From a virus, in the IMG/VR virus record IMGVR_UViG_3300033153_011007, positions 1 to 38,295 of that record: a stretch of 38,295 bases of DNA, one strand, 5' to 3'. Position 1 is the first letter of the stretch. Each line of letters opens with the position of its first letter. Position numbers and translations under genes: made by a program. Positions 1 through 6,775 of the stretch are shown one piece after another. The notes under the pieces were generated by a model. That model saw only the letters and a list, made by a program, of their open reading frames with translations, was not told the origin of the DNA and did not search any database.

Positions 1-9
1 AACGCCCCC
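1..9. other. Left genome end, half of putative cos site
   Basis: The window begins with AACGCCCCC. If the two window ends are joined, GGGGGC at 38284-38289 and GCCCCC at 4-9 form a 6-bp GC-only inverted repeat around the 9-nt centre ATAACTAAC. Dyad symmetry across the cut point is typical of cos sites cut by lambda-type terminases, and such a terminase is encoded at the other end. The exact cut and overhang cannot be read from one linear sequence. Confidence 0.5.
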
Positions 10-24
10 TGAAAGGACCCGCGC

Positions 25-52
25 AAAAAAAAATAATTTTAAATTTTAAAAT
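25..52 (-). terminator. Possible AT-only terminator near the left end
   Basis: On the minus strand a 7-bp stem (ATTTTAA / TTAAAAT, positions 52-46 and 42-36, 3-nt loop) is followed by nine T residues (33-25). There is no G or C in the stem, so termination would be weak. In a circular genome this point lies between the gene at 152-796 and the terminase, where readthrough may be wanted. Confidence 0.25.
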
Positions 53-151
53 CATAAAATAAATAAATAAATTAAAACCTAATAAAAGAAATATTTTTTT
101 TGAAATGCCATCTATCTATATTAACTAACATCAGCAACTTACCCCTCTCAC

Positions 152-796
152 CTATAGGCTCTTCTTGACAACATATTGTTCCCATGCCTTATCATATATT
201 CGTTTAAAATTTTTATCATAACTTTTATCCATTGCAGGTTTGAACCACGGACGACGTTTGATTTTAACTGGTGTTCCTGCCTGTTCCATTATCATTAACT
301 TTGAACGTCCTGATACTTCAACAAACCGCCCTATCTTTTGTTTGCCACTTCGTGATGTGAATATTTTTTTAAAAGTTCTTTTGCCTTTGAGCTTTTTCTT
401 ACGCGCTGAACCTTTCTGAGTCCAATCCAAGTTAGCACCATACATAGACCTGGGGATCACCTTCGTTTCTGGTATGCCGAAAATATCCCGTGTTCCTACA
501 TGAATATAACCTGGAGATTTTAGTTTACGGTTAGTGCCTTCTTCATGGTCATACATATAACCATCTTTTGTGAATATTTCAGAAAAAGGATCGAGTTGTT
601 TTATGTCAGCTTTTTTATATCTGATGCCTTTTATTATCCATTTATTTCTCAATGTAAAATTCTTTTCAGCAGATTTTATCACGTCGGAGCGGCCTTGTAT
701 TGCCATGCGGGTCAGGGCAACAACCCCGGCAAACTTTTGATTCTTTTGCATCTGCTCAAATTTTTTAGGCAAGTCACTGAATAATACTTCTTCCAT
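152..796 (-). CDS. Predicted phage structural protein (minor tail / gpZ-like)
   Basis: This gene encodes 214 aa with an ATG start; AAGGG lies about 11 nt upstream. The protein is basic and has no membrane segment. The segment around residues 15-60 (ALTRMA, then FTLRNKW) and a later VGTRD segment resemble a family I recall from phage structural operons, described as minor tail or virion-associated. That match is from memory and is loose. The main head-tail block has no gpZ-like gene between the head-tail joiner and the tail terminator, and in a circular map this gene lies directly upstream of the terminase across cos. I infer a displaced minor tail protein. A weak promoter-like site precedes it. 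Confidence 0.4.
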   Translation of the reverse strand: MEEVLFSDLPKKFEQMQKNQKFAGVVALTRMAIQGRSDVIKSAEKNFTLRNKWIIKGIRYKKADIKQLDPFSEIFTKDGYMYDHEEGTNRKLKSPGYIHVGTRDIFGIPETKVIPRSMYGANLDWTQKGSARKKKLKGKRTFKKIFTSRSGKQKIGRFVEVSGRSKLMIMEQAGTPVKIKRRPWFKPAMDKSYDKNFKRIYDKAWEQYVVKKSL

Positions 797-840
797 TGAT
801 TTATTTTCCCTTAAGCTTTGGTTCGGTATATTTTTTAAAC

Positions 841-869
841 ATCCTATAAATATGATATTCTCTTAACAA
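841..869 (-). promoter_or_regulatory. Possible sigma70-like promoter for the leftmost gene
   Basis: On the minus strand TTGTTA (869-864) is followed after 17 nt by TAGGAT (846-841), about 45 nt upstream of the start codon at 796. Both boxes match the consensus at four of six positions. In a circular genome this could start the late transcript, ahead of cos and the terminase. Confidence 0.3.
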
Positions 870-870
870 T

Positions 871-887
871 AAATGCCCGCGGCATTT
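871..887. repeat. Perfect stem-loop AAATGCC-CGC-GGCATTT
   Basis: A 7-bp perfect inverted repeat with a 3-nt loop lies between the broken C5 methyltransferase and the leftmost gene, directly abutting the -35-like box at 869-864. A T-rich stretch follows it on the plus strand but not on the minus strand. It is therefore not a clear terminator for the leftward genes. It could be an operator or a processing site. Confidence 0.4.
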
Positions 888-949
888 TCTTGTTTTCCAG
901 GTTAAGTATAATTCTTTCATCAGCTTCATAATTTACTTAAACTAATTAT

Positions 950-1873
950 TTATTTATTATTTATTATATAATCCTTAATTCTTAAAAATAATAGATAAGC
1001 GATCTGCGGAACGATACTATTCCCTAGTCCTTTAATTCTGTCCACTTTTCCGGGTACCCCATTAGCCATTCCACAAAAAGGGGATTCAGATTGCCACCTT
1101 GGCCATTTGTCGCTACATGATTTAATGCTGGAAAGTTTCTTTTCCCTTCGCCCTGGCCTCGGCTCATACAATCTCTTGCTGTTGGGGTCGGGTATTTTTT
1201 CACAAATGTTTCTAGTCCGTCCCCGCTTTTTTTTGATGCCCCCTTTTTGTTGTAATTCCCGTTCACCGTTGGTGTTGGATATTTCTTTGTTGGTATCCCT
1301 TCTTTTTTGCATATTGCCTCCCTTAGACTGTCCCCGTACCCATGACTTGTTGAACCCGGTTCTTGTGCTTTTATCGTAGGCAACAATCCAGACTCTTTCT
1401 CTTTTATGCCATGCTCCCACTTCTGCTGCCGAAATATTTTGCCATTCAGCATTATACCCGATTTCGGCAAGTCCCGAAAGGACGATTCCGAGTCCTCCTG
1501 AAATAATAAGCCCTGGCACATTTTCAATAATTGCGTACCTTGGTCGTATTCTGCTAATAATTCTAAGATATTCAAACCAAAGACTTGACCTTGTTCCATC
1601 TTTTATCCCTTTTCTTTTTCCAGCAATACTTAAATCTTGGCACGTTTACGGGAAGCCGCCGGTAATAATCCAATCACCTGACAGCTTCCTTAATTCCTCA
1701 CAATCAATATTTTTAATGTCCCCTAATGCTATTGCATCGGAAAAATTTTGTTTATATAATTTATTGCAATATTCATCAACTTCAGAATAAAAATGACTTT
1801 CCCAATTGAATCCGGCCCACTTCGCACCTAATGGGAAACCGCCTATTCCAGAAAATAAATCAAGATAATTCAT
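950..1873 (-). pseudogene. C5 cytosine DNA methyltransferase, interrupted at the catalytic motif
   Basis: One reading frame runs from ATG at 1873 to 950 with a single in-frame TAA at 1648-1646. Upstream of the stop is motif I (DLFSGIGGF, residues 5-13) and the start of motif IV (GGFP). Downstream the same frame resumes with Thr, then Cys-Gln, the ENV motif VI (IIENVPG), motif VIII (KRERVW) and a final LGNSIVPQ block (motif X type). The only defect is six extra bases, CCG-TAA-ACG-TGC, that insert a stop and a Thr between the Pro and the catalytic Cys. Without them the enzyme would be about 305 aa, a normal phage size. The start lacks a Shine-Dalgarno site. It is either a recent knock-out, a readthrough product that would still have a disrupted Pro-Cys, or a sequencing artefact. 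Confidence 0.85.
1024..1599 (-). CDS. Overlapping frame resembling an alternative C5-methyltransferase C-terminus
   Basis: This 191-codon frame lies inside the C5 methyltransferase gene, shifted by one base. Its second half is not random: it has two KKYPTPT segments (the second followed by ARD) and ends with LNPLFVEWLMGYPEKWTEL. Both resemble the C-terminal target-recognition half of other phage and bacterial C5 methyltransferases. The main frame carries the other familiar C-terminus, with ISNTNGER, IPDPNSKR and LGNSIVPQ. The N-terminal part of this frame is only the shadow of conserved motifs. There may be no independent product. It could be reached by frameshifting or be a relic of a switched C-terminus. 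Confidence 0.35.
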   Translation of the reverse strand: MEQGQVFGLNILELLAEYDQGTQLLKMCQGLLFQEDSESSFRDLPKSGIMLNGKIFRQQKWEHGIKEKESGLLPTIKAQEPGSTSHGYGDSLREAICKKEGIPTKKYPTPTVNGNYNKKGASKKSGDGLETFVKKYPTPTARDCMSRGQGEGKRNFPALNHVATNGQGGNLNPLFVEWLMGYPEKWTELKD

Positions 1874-1874
1874 T

Positions 1875-1902
1875 ATTCTAAATACAATTTGATATAAGTC
1901 AA
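1875..1902 (-). promoter_or_regulatory. Promoter-like site abutting the C5 methyltransferase start
   Basis: TTGACT (1902-1897), 16 nt, TAGAAT (1880-1875) on the minus strand is a good sigma70 match. The start codon is at 1873-1871, only one base beyond the -10 box and upstream of where transcription should begin, so an mRNA from here might miss the ATG or be leaderless at best. A perfect 14-bp palindrome (AAATTTATAAATTT, 1906-1919) sits just upstream and could bind a regulator. Confidence 0.4.
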
Positions 1903-1919
1903 CAAAAATTTATAAATTT

Positions 1920-2318
1920 GTGATAAAATTGTCGGACACAAAAAAATTAAAATCGCATATTAAAAAATCACCAAAACAACTACCACATTCCGGGAAAACA
2001 ATTCCTTACAGCATTACAGAAGAAATTCGAGGTTTGTAAGGATTTTGTAAGGCCGTTTACCCCTGTAAACATTACACAAAGTACGCTTCCTTACAACCTT
2101 ACAGAAGAATATATATATGAGAGTACAGGAAAAAACAAGAAAAGGGGAATTATACCACATTGTAATATATATACGATTTTATACTTTTATATTTTCCTGT
2201 ATAGTTTGAAATCTTCTGTAATGCTGTAAGGTGCATTTAAGCCAATGTTTACGGGGGCTCGTCCCTTACAACCTTACAGAAGAACCCCTGTAATGCGACA
2301 TAACAAGGCGATTTTGGC
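1920..2318. other. Probable replication origin region (non-coding)
   Basis: The 445-bp gap from 1874 to 2318 has no credible gene. It holds four copies of a 20-bp repeat, a very AT-rich run between copies 2 and 3 (about 2109-2210) suited to strand opening, and several GTTTAC/GTAAAC hexamers (2055-2060, 2065-2070, 2247-2252), two of which form a small hairpin. It lies directly downstream of the primase-helicase gene. Iterons plus an AT-rich core beside a replication gene is the usual layout of an iteron-type origin. The function is inferred. Confidence 0.6.
2004..2283. repeat. Four 20-bp iterons, three direct and one inverted
   Basis: The consensus is CCTTACARCMTTACAGAAGA. Copies lie at 2004-2023 (+), 2089-2108 (+), 2212-2231 (-) and 2264-2283 (+). 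Copies 1 and 3 are exact reverse complements of each other, and copies 2 and 4 are identical. The two pairs differ at two positions. Shorter TTTGTAAGG half-copies lie at 2033-2041 and 2044-2052. A 12-base part copy occurs inside the 3' end of the primase gene near 2425. Confidence 0.85.
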
Positions 2319-4427
2319 CTAATTTTCATAGATTTTTTTACTTACATAAAAACCTCGAATTGATTTATTTTGGATCCAACGAACGTAAGATTTTCCGCCT
2401 AATTTTGAAATTGATCGCGAAATGTTGTAAGGATTTATTTTGATTCTTGTTTTATCCTGCAATTGGTCAGCAATTTCAGTGGCACTAAAAAAGTACCACA
2501 AAGTTCCTTCGAATTCGTCCGACACGTCATCTTTTTCCAGAATATTGAAATATTTATTTATTAAATCGTATTCAGTCCCGGTCTGCAAATAATTTAAATT
2601 ATTTAATTCCTGGATTTTAATATCGTTATTTGTGATTTGAAAATGTTCATTATATTTTACAAGTGATTTAACTTCAGCCCAAAGTTTATTGTAATCGATT
2701 TCATCTCTTAATTTAAAATTAATATTGCCTGAATTAAAAATCATCCAGCGTGTATTTCCTGTGTGGTCACACAACAAATCAGTAGCATCGTTTACAGAGC
2801 CTCCGAATGATGCACGACGACGTATTGTCTCGGCTCTTGTCGCATACGGCCTACGAGCTGTTGTTACCTGGCGGGATATAAGAGATTTTAATGCTGCCAT
2901 TGAATTTTTAGTAGTGTTTTCTAATTCATCCAATGATATTAAAAAATTATCAGAAAGGGTAAAAATACTATCTGTTCGATTAGGATCTAAACTTCCTTCA
3001 AAAAAATAACTCCTGCTACCATTCATAAGGGGCGCACAAAGTTTTCTAAAGGTTGAGGTTTTGCCTTTATTTTGCTGGCCGGAAAAAACCAAGCATATTC
3101 TGTTTTCATCTTGTAACGTAGCTTGTTTATAAATAAGGATTAACCACTTAGGAAATATCGATTTAAAAAAGTCACTTTCCGCACCTTTAATATCCATCGA
3201 TTCCATAAGCTTATCAATCTCTGTAATATTATTATGATCTAAATCGGGAAGGTTATTAAAGTAATTTTTAAAATGGTCATATGACGGTGCGATCCCTTCC
3301 TGATTTATATAATCATGGAAAAAGGTTTTTGATATAGTGCCGCCGGATGCTATATGTCTAGCATAAATGAAATTTTCTATTCTATCGTTAAATTCTTTCC
3401 ATTTATCAGAATCTTTTGGTTTATATTCAATAAGGTCTAAAATAATATTATACCGGAAATTAAACCATTCATTTAAAAAAATATCTGCTTGATATAATGC
3501 CAGTTGACGTTTATTCATATCGTCTGACATTGCAGGCAGGCCGCTTCCTGGTTTTATAATTTCAATATTGCTCTTGTCTGATTCAAATGGAATACATTTT
3601 TCAATTTCTTCAAAAAGCTTTTCAGGATTTCCGCCATCGGTAAAATAATCATCTATATCGTGCCCGGCTTTTATATCGCTGAATTTTGACCAGTTAAGGC
3701 ATTTGATTGATTTCGTTTTTATGTAGCAGCTAATAGCTCTCGCTAGTTTATTTTGTCCCTTGCGTCCAGCCGTATCATTATCATATAATATGACAACATG
3801 TTTTGACTGCAGGAATTCCCATTTTGATGTGTCTAAGTTTTTATAATTAATATTTGTTTCACCGGCCGATAGTGTTATTCCGTAAATACCGGTATTTTGA
3901 TAAAATGTGAATAGATCCCATTCGCCGGCTAGGATATAAATAGTGTTTTGTTTTTTAAGATTGATGTTTTCCAGATTTAGAATATGGTTTCCTCTGATGC
4001 CGGGAATACCCTTCCAGCCATTATTTTTACCAGTATCTAACCATTTGATTGGTTTACCATTTTTTATAAAACAGAGTTTTTTTGATGAATTGGATTTAAA
4101 TCTTACGGAATGAATTTTGAGAGGAAAAATATCTAAGAGTTTTTCATTTAGTCTGTGCTGTTTACCGGATGATTTTCTATATTTATAAATTTCTTTTTCA
4201 ATATCTGAGAATTCTTTTTGAAGGTTTTCATTTGATTTATATCCCAATCGAAATGGGCCGCCGGATTCTTTTGTTCGCTGGCATTTCCAATTTCCGGTTT
4301 GAGAGTGCCAGACAAAATCGCCCTTTTCTCCGTTGCAAATTGGGCATTTTTTAACTCGGTACCAATTCCCGGATAATTGCCCGGGATAGTTAACGCGCAT
4401 GAAATTAAGAGCATCGGATTCTGGCAT
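2319..4427 (-). CDS. Primase-helicase fusion (zinc finger, TOPRIM, VirE-type SF3 ATPase)
   Basis: This 702-aa replication protein has three parts. Residues 28-49 form a small zinc finger (Cys28, Cys31, His41, Cys49) of the primase type. Residues 160-225 look like a TOPRIM fold, with Glu169 in AGEWD and the acidic pair Asp216/Asp218 in LYDNDTAG. Residues 440-560 form a VirE-like superfamily 3 ATPase with Walker A GQQNKGKTS (450-458) and Walker B ISLDE (497-501). It should make primers and unwind DNA at the phage origin. The iteron region begins directly beyond its stop codon. No DNA polymerase gene is visible, so the host replisome is probably recruited. The AGGAA upstream is about 15 nt from the ATG, farther than usual. 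Confidence 0.85.
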   Translation of the reverse strand: MPESDALNFMRVNYPGQLSGNWYRVKKCPICNGEKGDFVWHSQTGNWKCQRTKESGGPFRLGYKSNENLQKEFSDIEKEIYKYRKSSGKQHRLNEKLLDIFPLKIHSVRFKSNSSKKLCFIKNGKPIKWLDTGKNNGWKGIPGIRGNHILNLENINLKKQNTIYILAGEWDLFTFYQNTGIYGITLSAGETNINYKNLDTSKWEFLQSKHVVILYDNDTAGRKGQNKLARAISCYIKTKSIKCLNWSKFSDIKAGHDIDDYFTDGGNPEKLFEEIEKCIPFESDKSNIEIIKPGSGLPAMSDDMNKRQLALYQADIFLNEWFNFRYNIILDLIEYKPKDSDKWKEFNDRIENFIYARHIASGGTISKTFFHDYINQEGIAPSYDHFKNYFNNLPDLDHNNITEIDKLMESMDIKGAESDFFKSIFPKWLILIYKQATLQDENRICLVFSGQQNKGKTSTFRKLCAPLMNGSRSYFFEGSLDPNRTDSIFTLSDNFLISLDELENTTKNSMAALKSLISRQVTTARRPYATRAETIRRRASFGGSVNDATDLLCDHTGNTRWMIFNSGNINFKLRDEIDYNKLWAEVKSLVKYNEHFQITNNDIKIQELNNLNYLQTGTEYDLINKYFNILEKDDVSDEFEGTLWYFFSATEIADQLQDKTRIKINPYNISRSISKLGGKSYVRWIQNKSIRGFYVSKKIYEN

Positions 4428-4435
4428 TTGGTATA

Positions 4436-4642
4436 TTATATATTCCTTTTCTTCCCCTGTTCCTGAATATCTATTTTTTCTTCATCTAATATTATTTTAT
4501 CCGCTTTGGCGTTGAATTCTGGCACTCCACTCCAGCCTAATTTTCTAAATGGGACAAATTCCTCAACAGAGTAAAAAACTCCTCTTTCTGCAATATATTC
4601 TTCATCCTTATTTCCAAGTCTTTCTGCGTAATTCATTTTCAT
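4436..4642 (-). CDS. Hypothetical 68-aa protein
   Basis: This is a small soluble, charged protein with no recognised family. Its ATG at 4642 overlaps the TAA of the upstream 48-aa gene as TAATG, so translation is probably coupled, and GGGGAAG lies about 7 nt upstream. A second in-frame ATG at 4636 is possible. It sits immediately before the primase gene (8-nt gap) in the same operon, so a replication-accessory role is possible but unsupported. Confidence 0.65.
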   Translation of the reverse strand: MKMNYAERLGNKDEEYIAERGVFYSVEEFVPFRKLGWSGVPEFNAKADKIILDEEKIDIQEQGKKRNI

Positions 4643-4788
4643 TATTTCTTCCCCTGTTCTAATGTATTAAATGATTGTTCTAATTTATCAATACGTTTTA
4701 TTATATCATCCGTTTCAACAATATTCGTAACGGCATAAACCATAAGTAAAATTAAAATTGTTGTAACCATACTTATAAAATAATTCAT
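4642..4788 (-). CDS. Small single-pass membrane protein (48 aa)
   Basis: The short gene starts with ATG at 4788, after AGGA about 7 nt upstream, and ends in TAATG overlap with the next gene. Residues 5-22 form a hydrophobic helix (ISMVTTILILLMVYAV). The rest is a charged tail with a heptad-like pattern (IIKRIDKLEQSF) that could be a short coiled coil. It is the last of five tiny membrane-protein genes in a row. The function is unknown. Confidence 0.6.
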   Translation of the reverse strand: MNYFISMVTTILILLMVYAVTNIVETDDIIKRIDKLEQSFNTLEQGKK

Positions 4789-4797
4789 ATTTCAATC

Positions 4798-5028
4798 CTA
4801 TTTATTTCTCTTCTTCTTCTTTTTGGCCTTATTTAATTTAATAGCGTGATATAGATACTGTAAAAATAAAATATCAAATGACCATCCGATTATAGTCCAA
4901 TAGCCAATTGAAAATAGGCTATATCGATTTGAATTTATATCAATATTCAATACATCAAAAGAAAAATATTTGTCCTCAAAATCCATCCACAAATTTAGCG
5001 CTTCTATCTTAATGTCTTTTATTTCCAT
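4798..5028 (-). CDS. Small membrane protein with lysine-rich tail (76 aa)
   Basis: The N-terminal half is polar and acidic. Residues 40-62 are hydrophobic and aromatic (IGYWTIIGWSFDILFLQYL), consistent with one membrane segment. The C-terminus is strongly basic (KAKKKKKRNK), which by the positive-inside rule would lie in the cytoplasm. The gene begins one base after the stop of the 95-aa membrane protein upstream. No family is recognised. Confidence 0.6.
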   Translation of the reverse strand: MEIKDIKIEALNLWMDFEDKYFSFDVLNIDINSNRYSLFSIGYWTIIGWSFDILFLQYLYHAIKLNKAKKKKKRNK

Positions 5029-5029
5029 T

Positions 5030-5317
5030 TCATTTCTCCAATTGACTTTTTATAATTTTCTTAATAAAACATAAAACAATAAATAATATTAAACATATCA
5101 GCATCCACATATCATTAATATACTTTATAAAATTAATTACATTATTGATATAAAACAACAAATAATCCTGAACATTTTTGATATTACGATAATAATATAA
5201 AAAGAGATGATAAATTAAAGTCGTTAATATCAGAACAATTAAAATTCTCCCGACTTTTTCACCGGAGGTAATAGTTTTATATTTTTTATCAGATTTGTTA
5301 AAATATAATTTAATCAT
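5030..5317 (-). CDS. Two-pass membrane protein (95 aa)
   Basis: Two hydrophobic segments, about residues 24-44 (GRILIVLILTTLIYHLFLYY) and 70-88 (MWMLICLILFIVLCFI), flank a polar loop. A basic C-terminus follows. It overlaps the 110-aa gene upstream by 8 nt, which suggests coupled translation. The size and topology would fit a holin-like or superinfection-exclusion protein, but the gene is in the replication half, far from the lysis genes, and no motif decides the role. Confidence 0.6.
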   Translation of the reverse strand: MIKLYFNKSDKKYKTITSGEKVGRILIVLILTTLIYHLFLYYYRNIKNVQDYLLFYINNVINFIKYINDMWMLICLILFIVLCFIKKIIKSQLEK

Positions 5318-5642
5318 TCTTTAATAAACTTACCGGCACATTAAAAAGCTGATCACATTTTACACCAGACTGTTTACCATTGGCTGTCATTTTCCATTCT
5401 TCGCAAATTTTATATCCTGCAAATCTTCCATGAGGCGTAATTGCTTCTAATAATTTATTACAATCTGATTGCTTTCCCTGTTTTAGGCATAATTCATAAA
5501 TAATTTTCAACGATGTTTTATCGCCATTCTCAGTATAAAATTTCTTTTGGAAATAATCGCATCCAGCAAAATAAGAAATTAAAATTCCTACCGCTAAAAT
5601 TACAACCATTGACATACTACCTATTAAAATATTTTCTCTCAT
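5310..5642 (-). CDS. Membrane-anchored protein with cysteine-containing outer domain (110 aa)
   Basis: The N-terminus (residues 6-27) is a hydrophobic signal-anchor ending in FAGC. This resembles a lipobox, but Phe sits where Leu is usual, so lipidation is doubtful. The remaining 80 residues are polar with several cysteines (Cys28, then further Cys in LCLK, SDCNK, KICEE and KCDQ), compatible with disulfides outside the cytoplasm. It has a strong ribosome site (AAGGAG, 8 nt before ATG), the clearest in the cluster. It overlaps the 34-aa gene upstream as ATGA. I do not recognise the family. A surface or periplasmic role during early infection is a guess. Confidence 0.6.
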   Translation of the reverse strand: MRENILIGSMSMVVILAVGILISYFAGCDYFQKKFYTENGDKTSLKIIYELCLKQGKQSDCNKLLEAITPHGRFAGYKICEEWKMTANGKQSGVKCDQLFNVPVSLLKND

Positions 5643-5743
5643 TTTTTTCTCCTTAAGAATTCATTATAAAATTTTTTACGTCGTCTATCTGCTATAAAAA
5701 TTATTACCAGTAATAATAAACATATTATATAAAAATAGATCAT
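5639..5743 (-). CDS. Very small membrane protein (34 aa)
   Basis: The peptide is one hydrophobic helix (MIYFYIICLLLLVIIFIA) followed by an arginine/lysine-rich tail (DRRRKKF). It ends in an ATGA overlap with the 110-aa membrane gene, and its last codons contain that gene's ribosome site. No clear Shine-Dalgarno of its own is seen. It could be a genuine micro-protein or just a coupling leader. Confidence 0.45.
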   Translation of the reverse strand: MIYFYIICLLLLVIIFIADRRRKKFYNEFLRRKK

Positions 5744-5764
5744 TTATTTCGCTTATTTCTAGTT

Positions 5765-6577
5765 TTATAATTTTATCAACTGTTGAGATTTTACATTGTT
5801 ATTCTGTTTTCTGTTCACGGAATCAAATAATGTATATTGGCTTTTGTAATTTTCTATCCACTTGGTAGCGTCTTTAAAAAAATCCTTTTTTATCTCGAAT
5901 CCATAACCACGCCGCCCGGTTTTCAGTGCGGCGATCAATGTGCTTCCGCTTCCCGCTACCGGATCAATTACTACATCATTCGGATCCGTAAATAATTCTA
6001 TCAATTTAATTAGCAATTTTATCGGTTTTTGTGTTGGATGAATTTTCTCTGATTTTGTATCCCGGTCAACGTCGATGCAATTAAATACCATCTTTCTATG
6101 ATTATTAAATTTCGGTAATTTATCCCGATAAAGTAGTAATCCATACTCACAATTCCCGACAACCCGCATATTCGCTTTTAAAACTTGTGCAGAAAAATTT
6201 TTCCTGAATATTAAATTTATATAATTATTTATCCCGTATCTTTTGGCAAGTTCAATTAAATGGAATTGCTGTTCAAATTCGCAAAACACAATCATGCACG
6301 GTGCTTTCCCTCGTTGCTTTGGCTCCTTCCGCATCATCTTACTACAAAAATGCATAAACTCCGGCGGTCTGAAGTTCTTATCTGTATCAAAAAAATCTGT
6401 CCCTGCGAGATCGCTTTCGCCCTGTTTATTATCTCCGCCGACATACCACGCAGGATTTGATCCATAAGCTTTATTACCGACATTAAACGGTATATCAGCG
6501 ATTACTAATTGCGCCTTTGGAAGCCCGTAAACTTTATAATTCTGGTAATGATTGTTAAATAATTCTACTTTTTCCAT
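5765..6577 (-). CDS. DNA N4-cytosine/N6-adenine methyltransferase (beta-type order)
   Basis: This 270-aa SAM-dependent methyltransferase has the catalytic motif IV first, as DIPF (residues 28-31; the usual form is DPPY or SPPY). HPTQKP follows at 180-185, then the SAM-binding motif I DPVAGSGST (205-213). This order is that of the beta class of amino-methyltransferases. It would methylate an exocyclic amino group in phage DNA, probably to evade host restriction or mark its own DNA. No cognate restriction enzyme is nearby, so it looks solitary. The substitution in the first Pro of motif IV is seen in other phage enzymes and need not inactivate it. The target sequence cannot be predicted. Confidence 0.85.
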   Translation of the reverse strand: MEKVELFNNHYQNYKVYGLPKAQLVIADIPFNVGNKAYGSNPAWYVGGDNKQGESDLAGTDFFDTDKNFRPPEFMHFCSKMMRKEPKQRGKAPCMIVFCEFEQQFHLIELAKRYGINNYINLIFRKNFSAQVLKANMRVVGNCEYGLLLYRDKLPKFNNHRKMVFNCIDVDRDTKSEKIHPTQKPIKLLIKLIELFTDPNDVVIDPVAGSGSTLIAALKTGRRGYGFEIKKDFFKDATKWIENYKSQYTLFDSVNRKQNNNVKSQQLIKL

Positions 6578-6579
6578 AA

Positions 6580-6717
6580 TTAAATGCCGTCTAATATCCT
6601 CTGCAGGATATCCATGATAATTTCCTCTTTAAAATAATTACCGTTTTCATCCGTATCCATTTTTACAATAAATTCGCCATTATGATAATTCGATTGTATT
6701 ATTTTATTCTTGTCCAT
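6580..6717 (-). CDS. Hypothetical acidic 45-aa protein
   Basis: The ATG at 6717 opens a 45-codon frame ending two bases before the methyltransferase start. The product is short, soluble and acidic (EFIVKMDTDENGNYF, then EEIIMDILQRIL). No good Shine-Dalgarno is visible; it overlaps the tiny membrane ORF upstream. No family is recognised, and the compact packing with its neighbours is the main support. Confidence 0.45.
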   Translation of the reverse strand: MDKNKIIQSNYHNGEFIVKMDTDENGNYFKEEIIMDILQRILDGI

Positions 6718-6775
6718 AAAATATAACCCAAGATATAATTATAAACCATAGTAAAAATAATAATGCCTCACCCAT
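6704..6775 (-). CDS. Possible 23-aa membrane micropeptide
   Basis: The ORF overlaps the stop of the 55-aa gene (ATG GG TGA) and the start of the 45-aa gene. It encodes almost only a hydrophobic helix (EALLFLLWFIIISWVIFY). No Shine-Dalgarno site is seen. It is coded compactly between two better ORFs, but may be incidental. Confidence 0.3.
   Translation of the reverse strand: MGEALLFLLWFIIISWVIFYGQE

Noticed and set aside
545-784. Plus-strand reading frames throughout the window, up to about 120 codons
   Set aside because: All are antisense to better minus-strand genes, have no ribosome sites or recognisable motifs, and follow from codon bias of the real genes.
2004-2283. CRISPR array at the repeated 20-mers
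   Set aside because: Only four copies, one inverted, at unequal spacings of about 65, 103 and 32 bp, next to a primase gene; this fits iterons, not CRISPR.
4148-4414. 88-codon minus-strand frame inside the primase gene
   Set aside because: It has no family-like sequence and lies wholly within the zinc-finger end of a convincing gene.
5310-5642. Lipoprotein (o-spanin) call for the 110-aa membrane protein
   Set aside because: The FAGC sequence departs from the lipobox at -3, and the gene is far from the lysis module.
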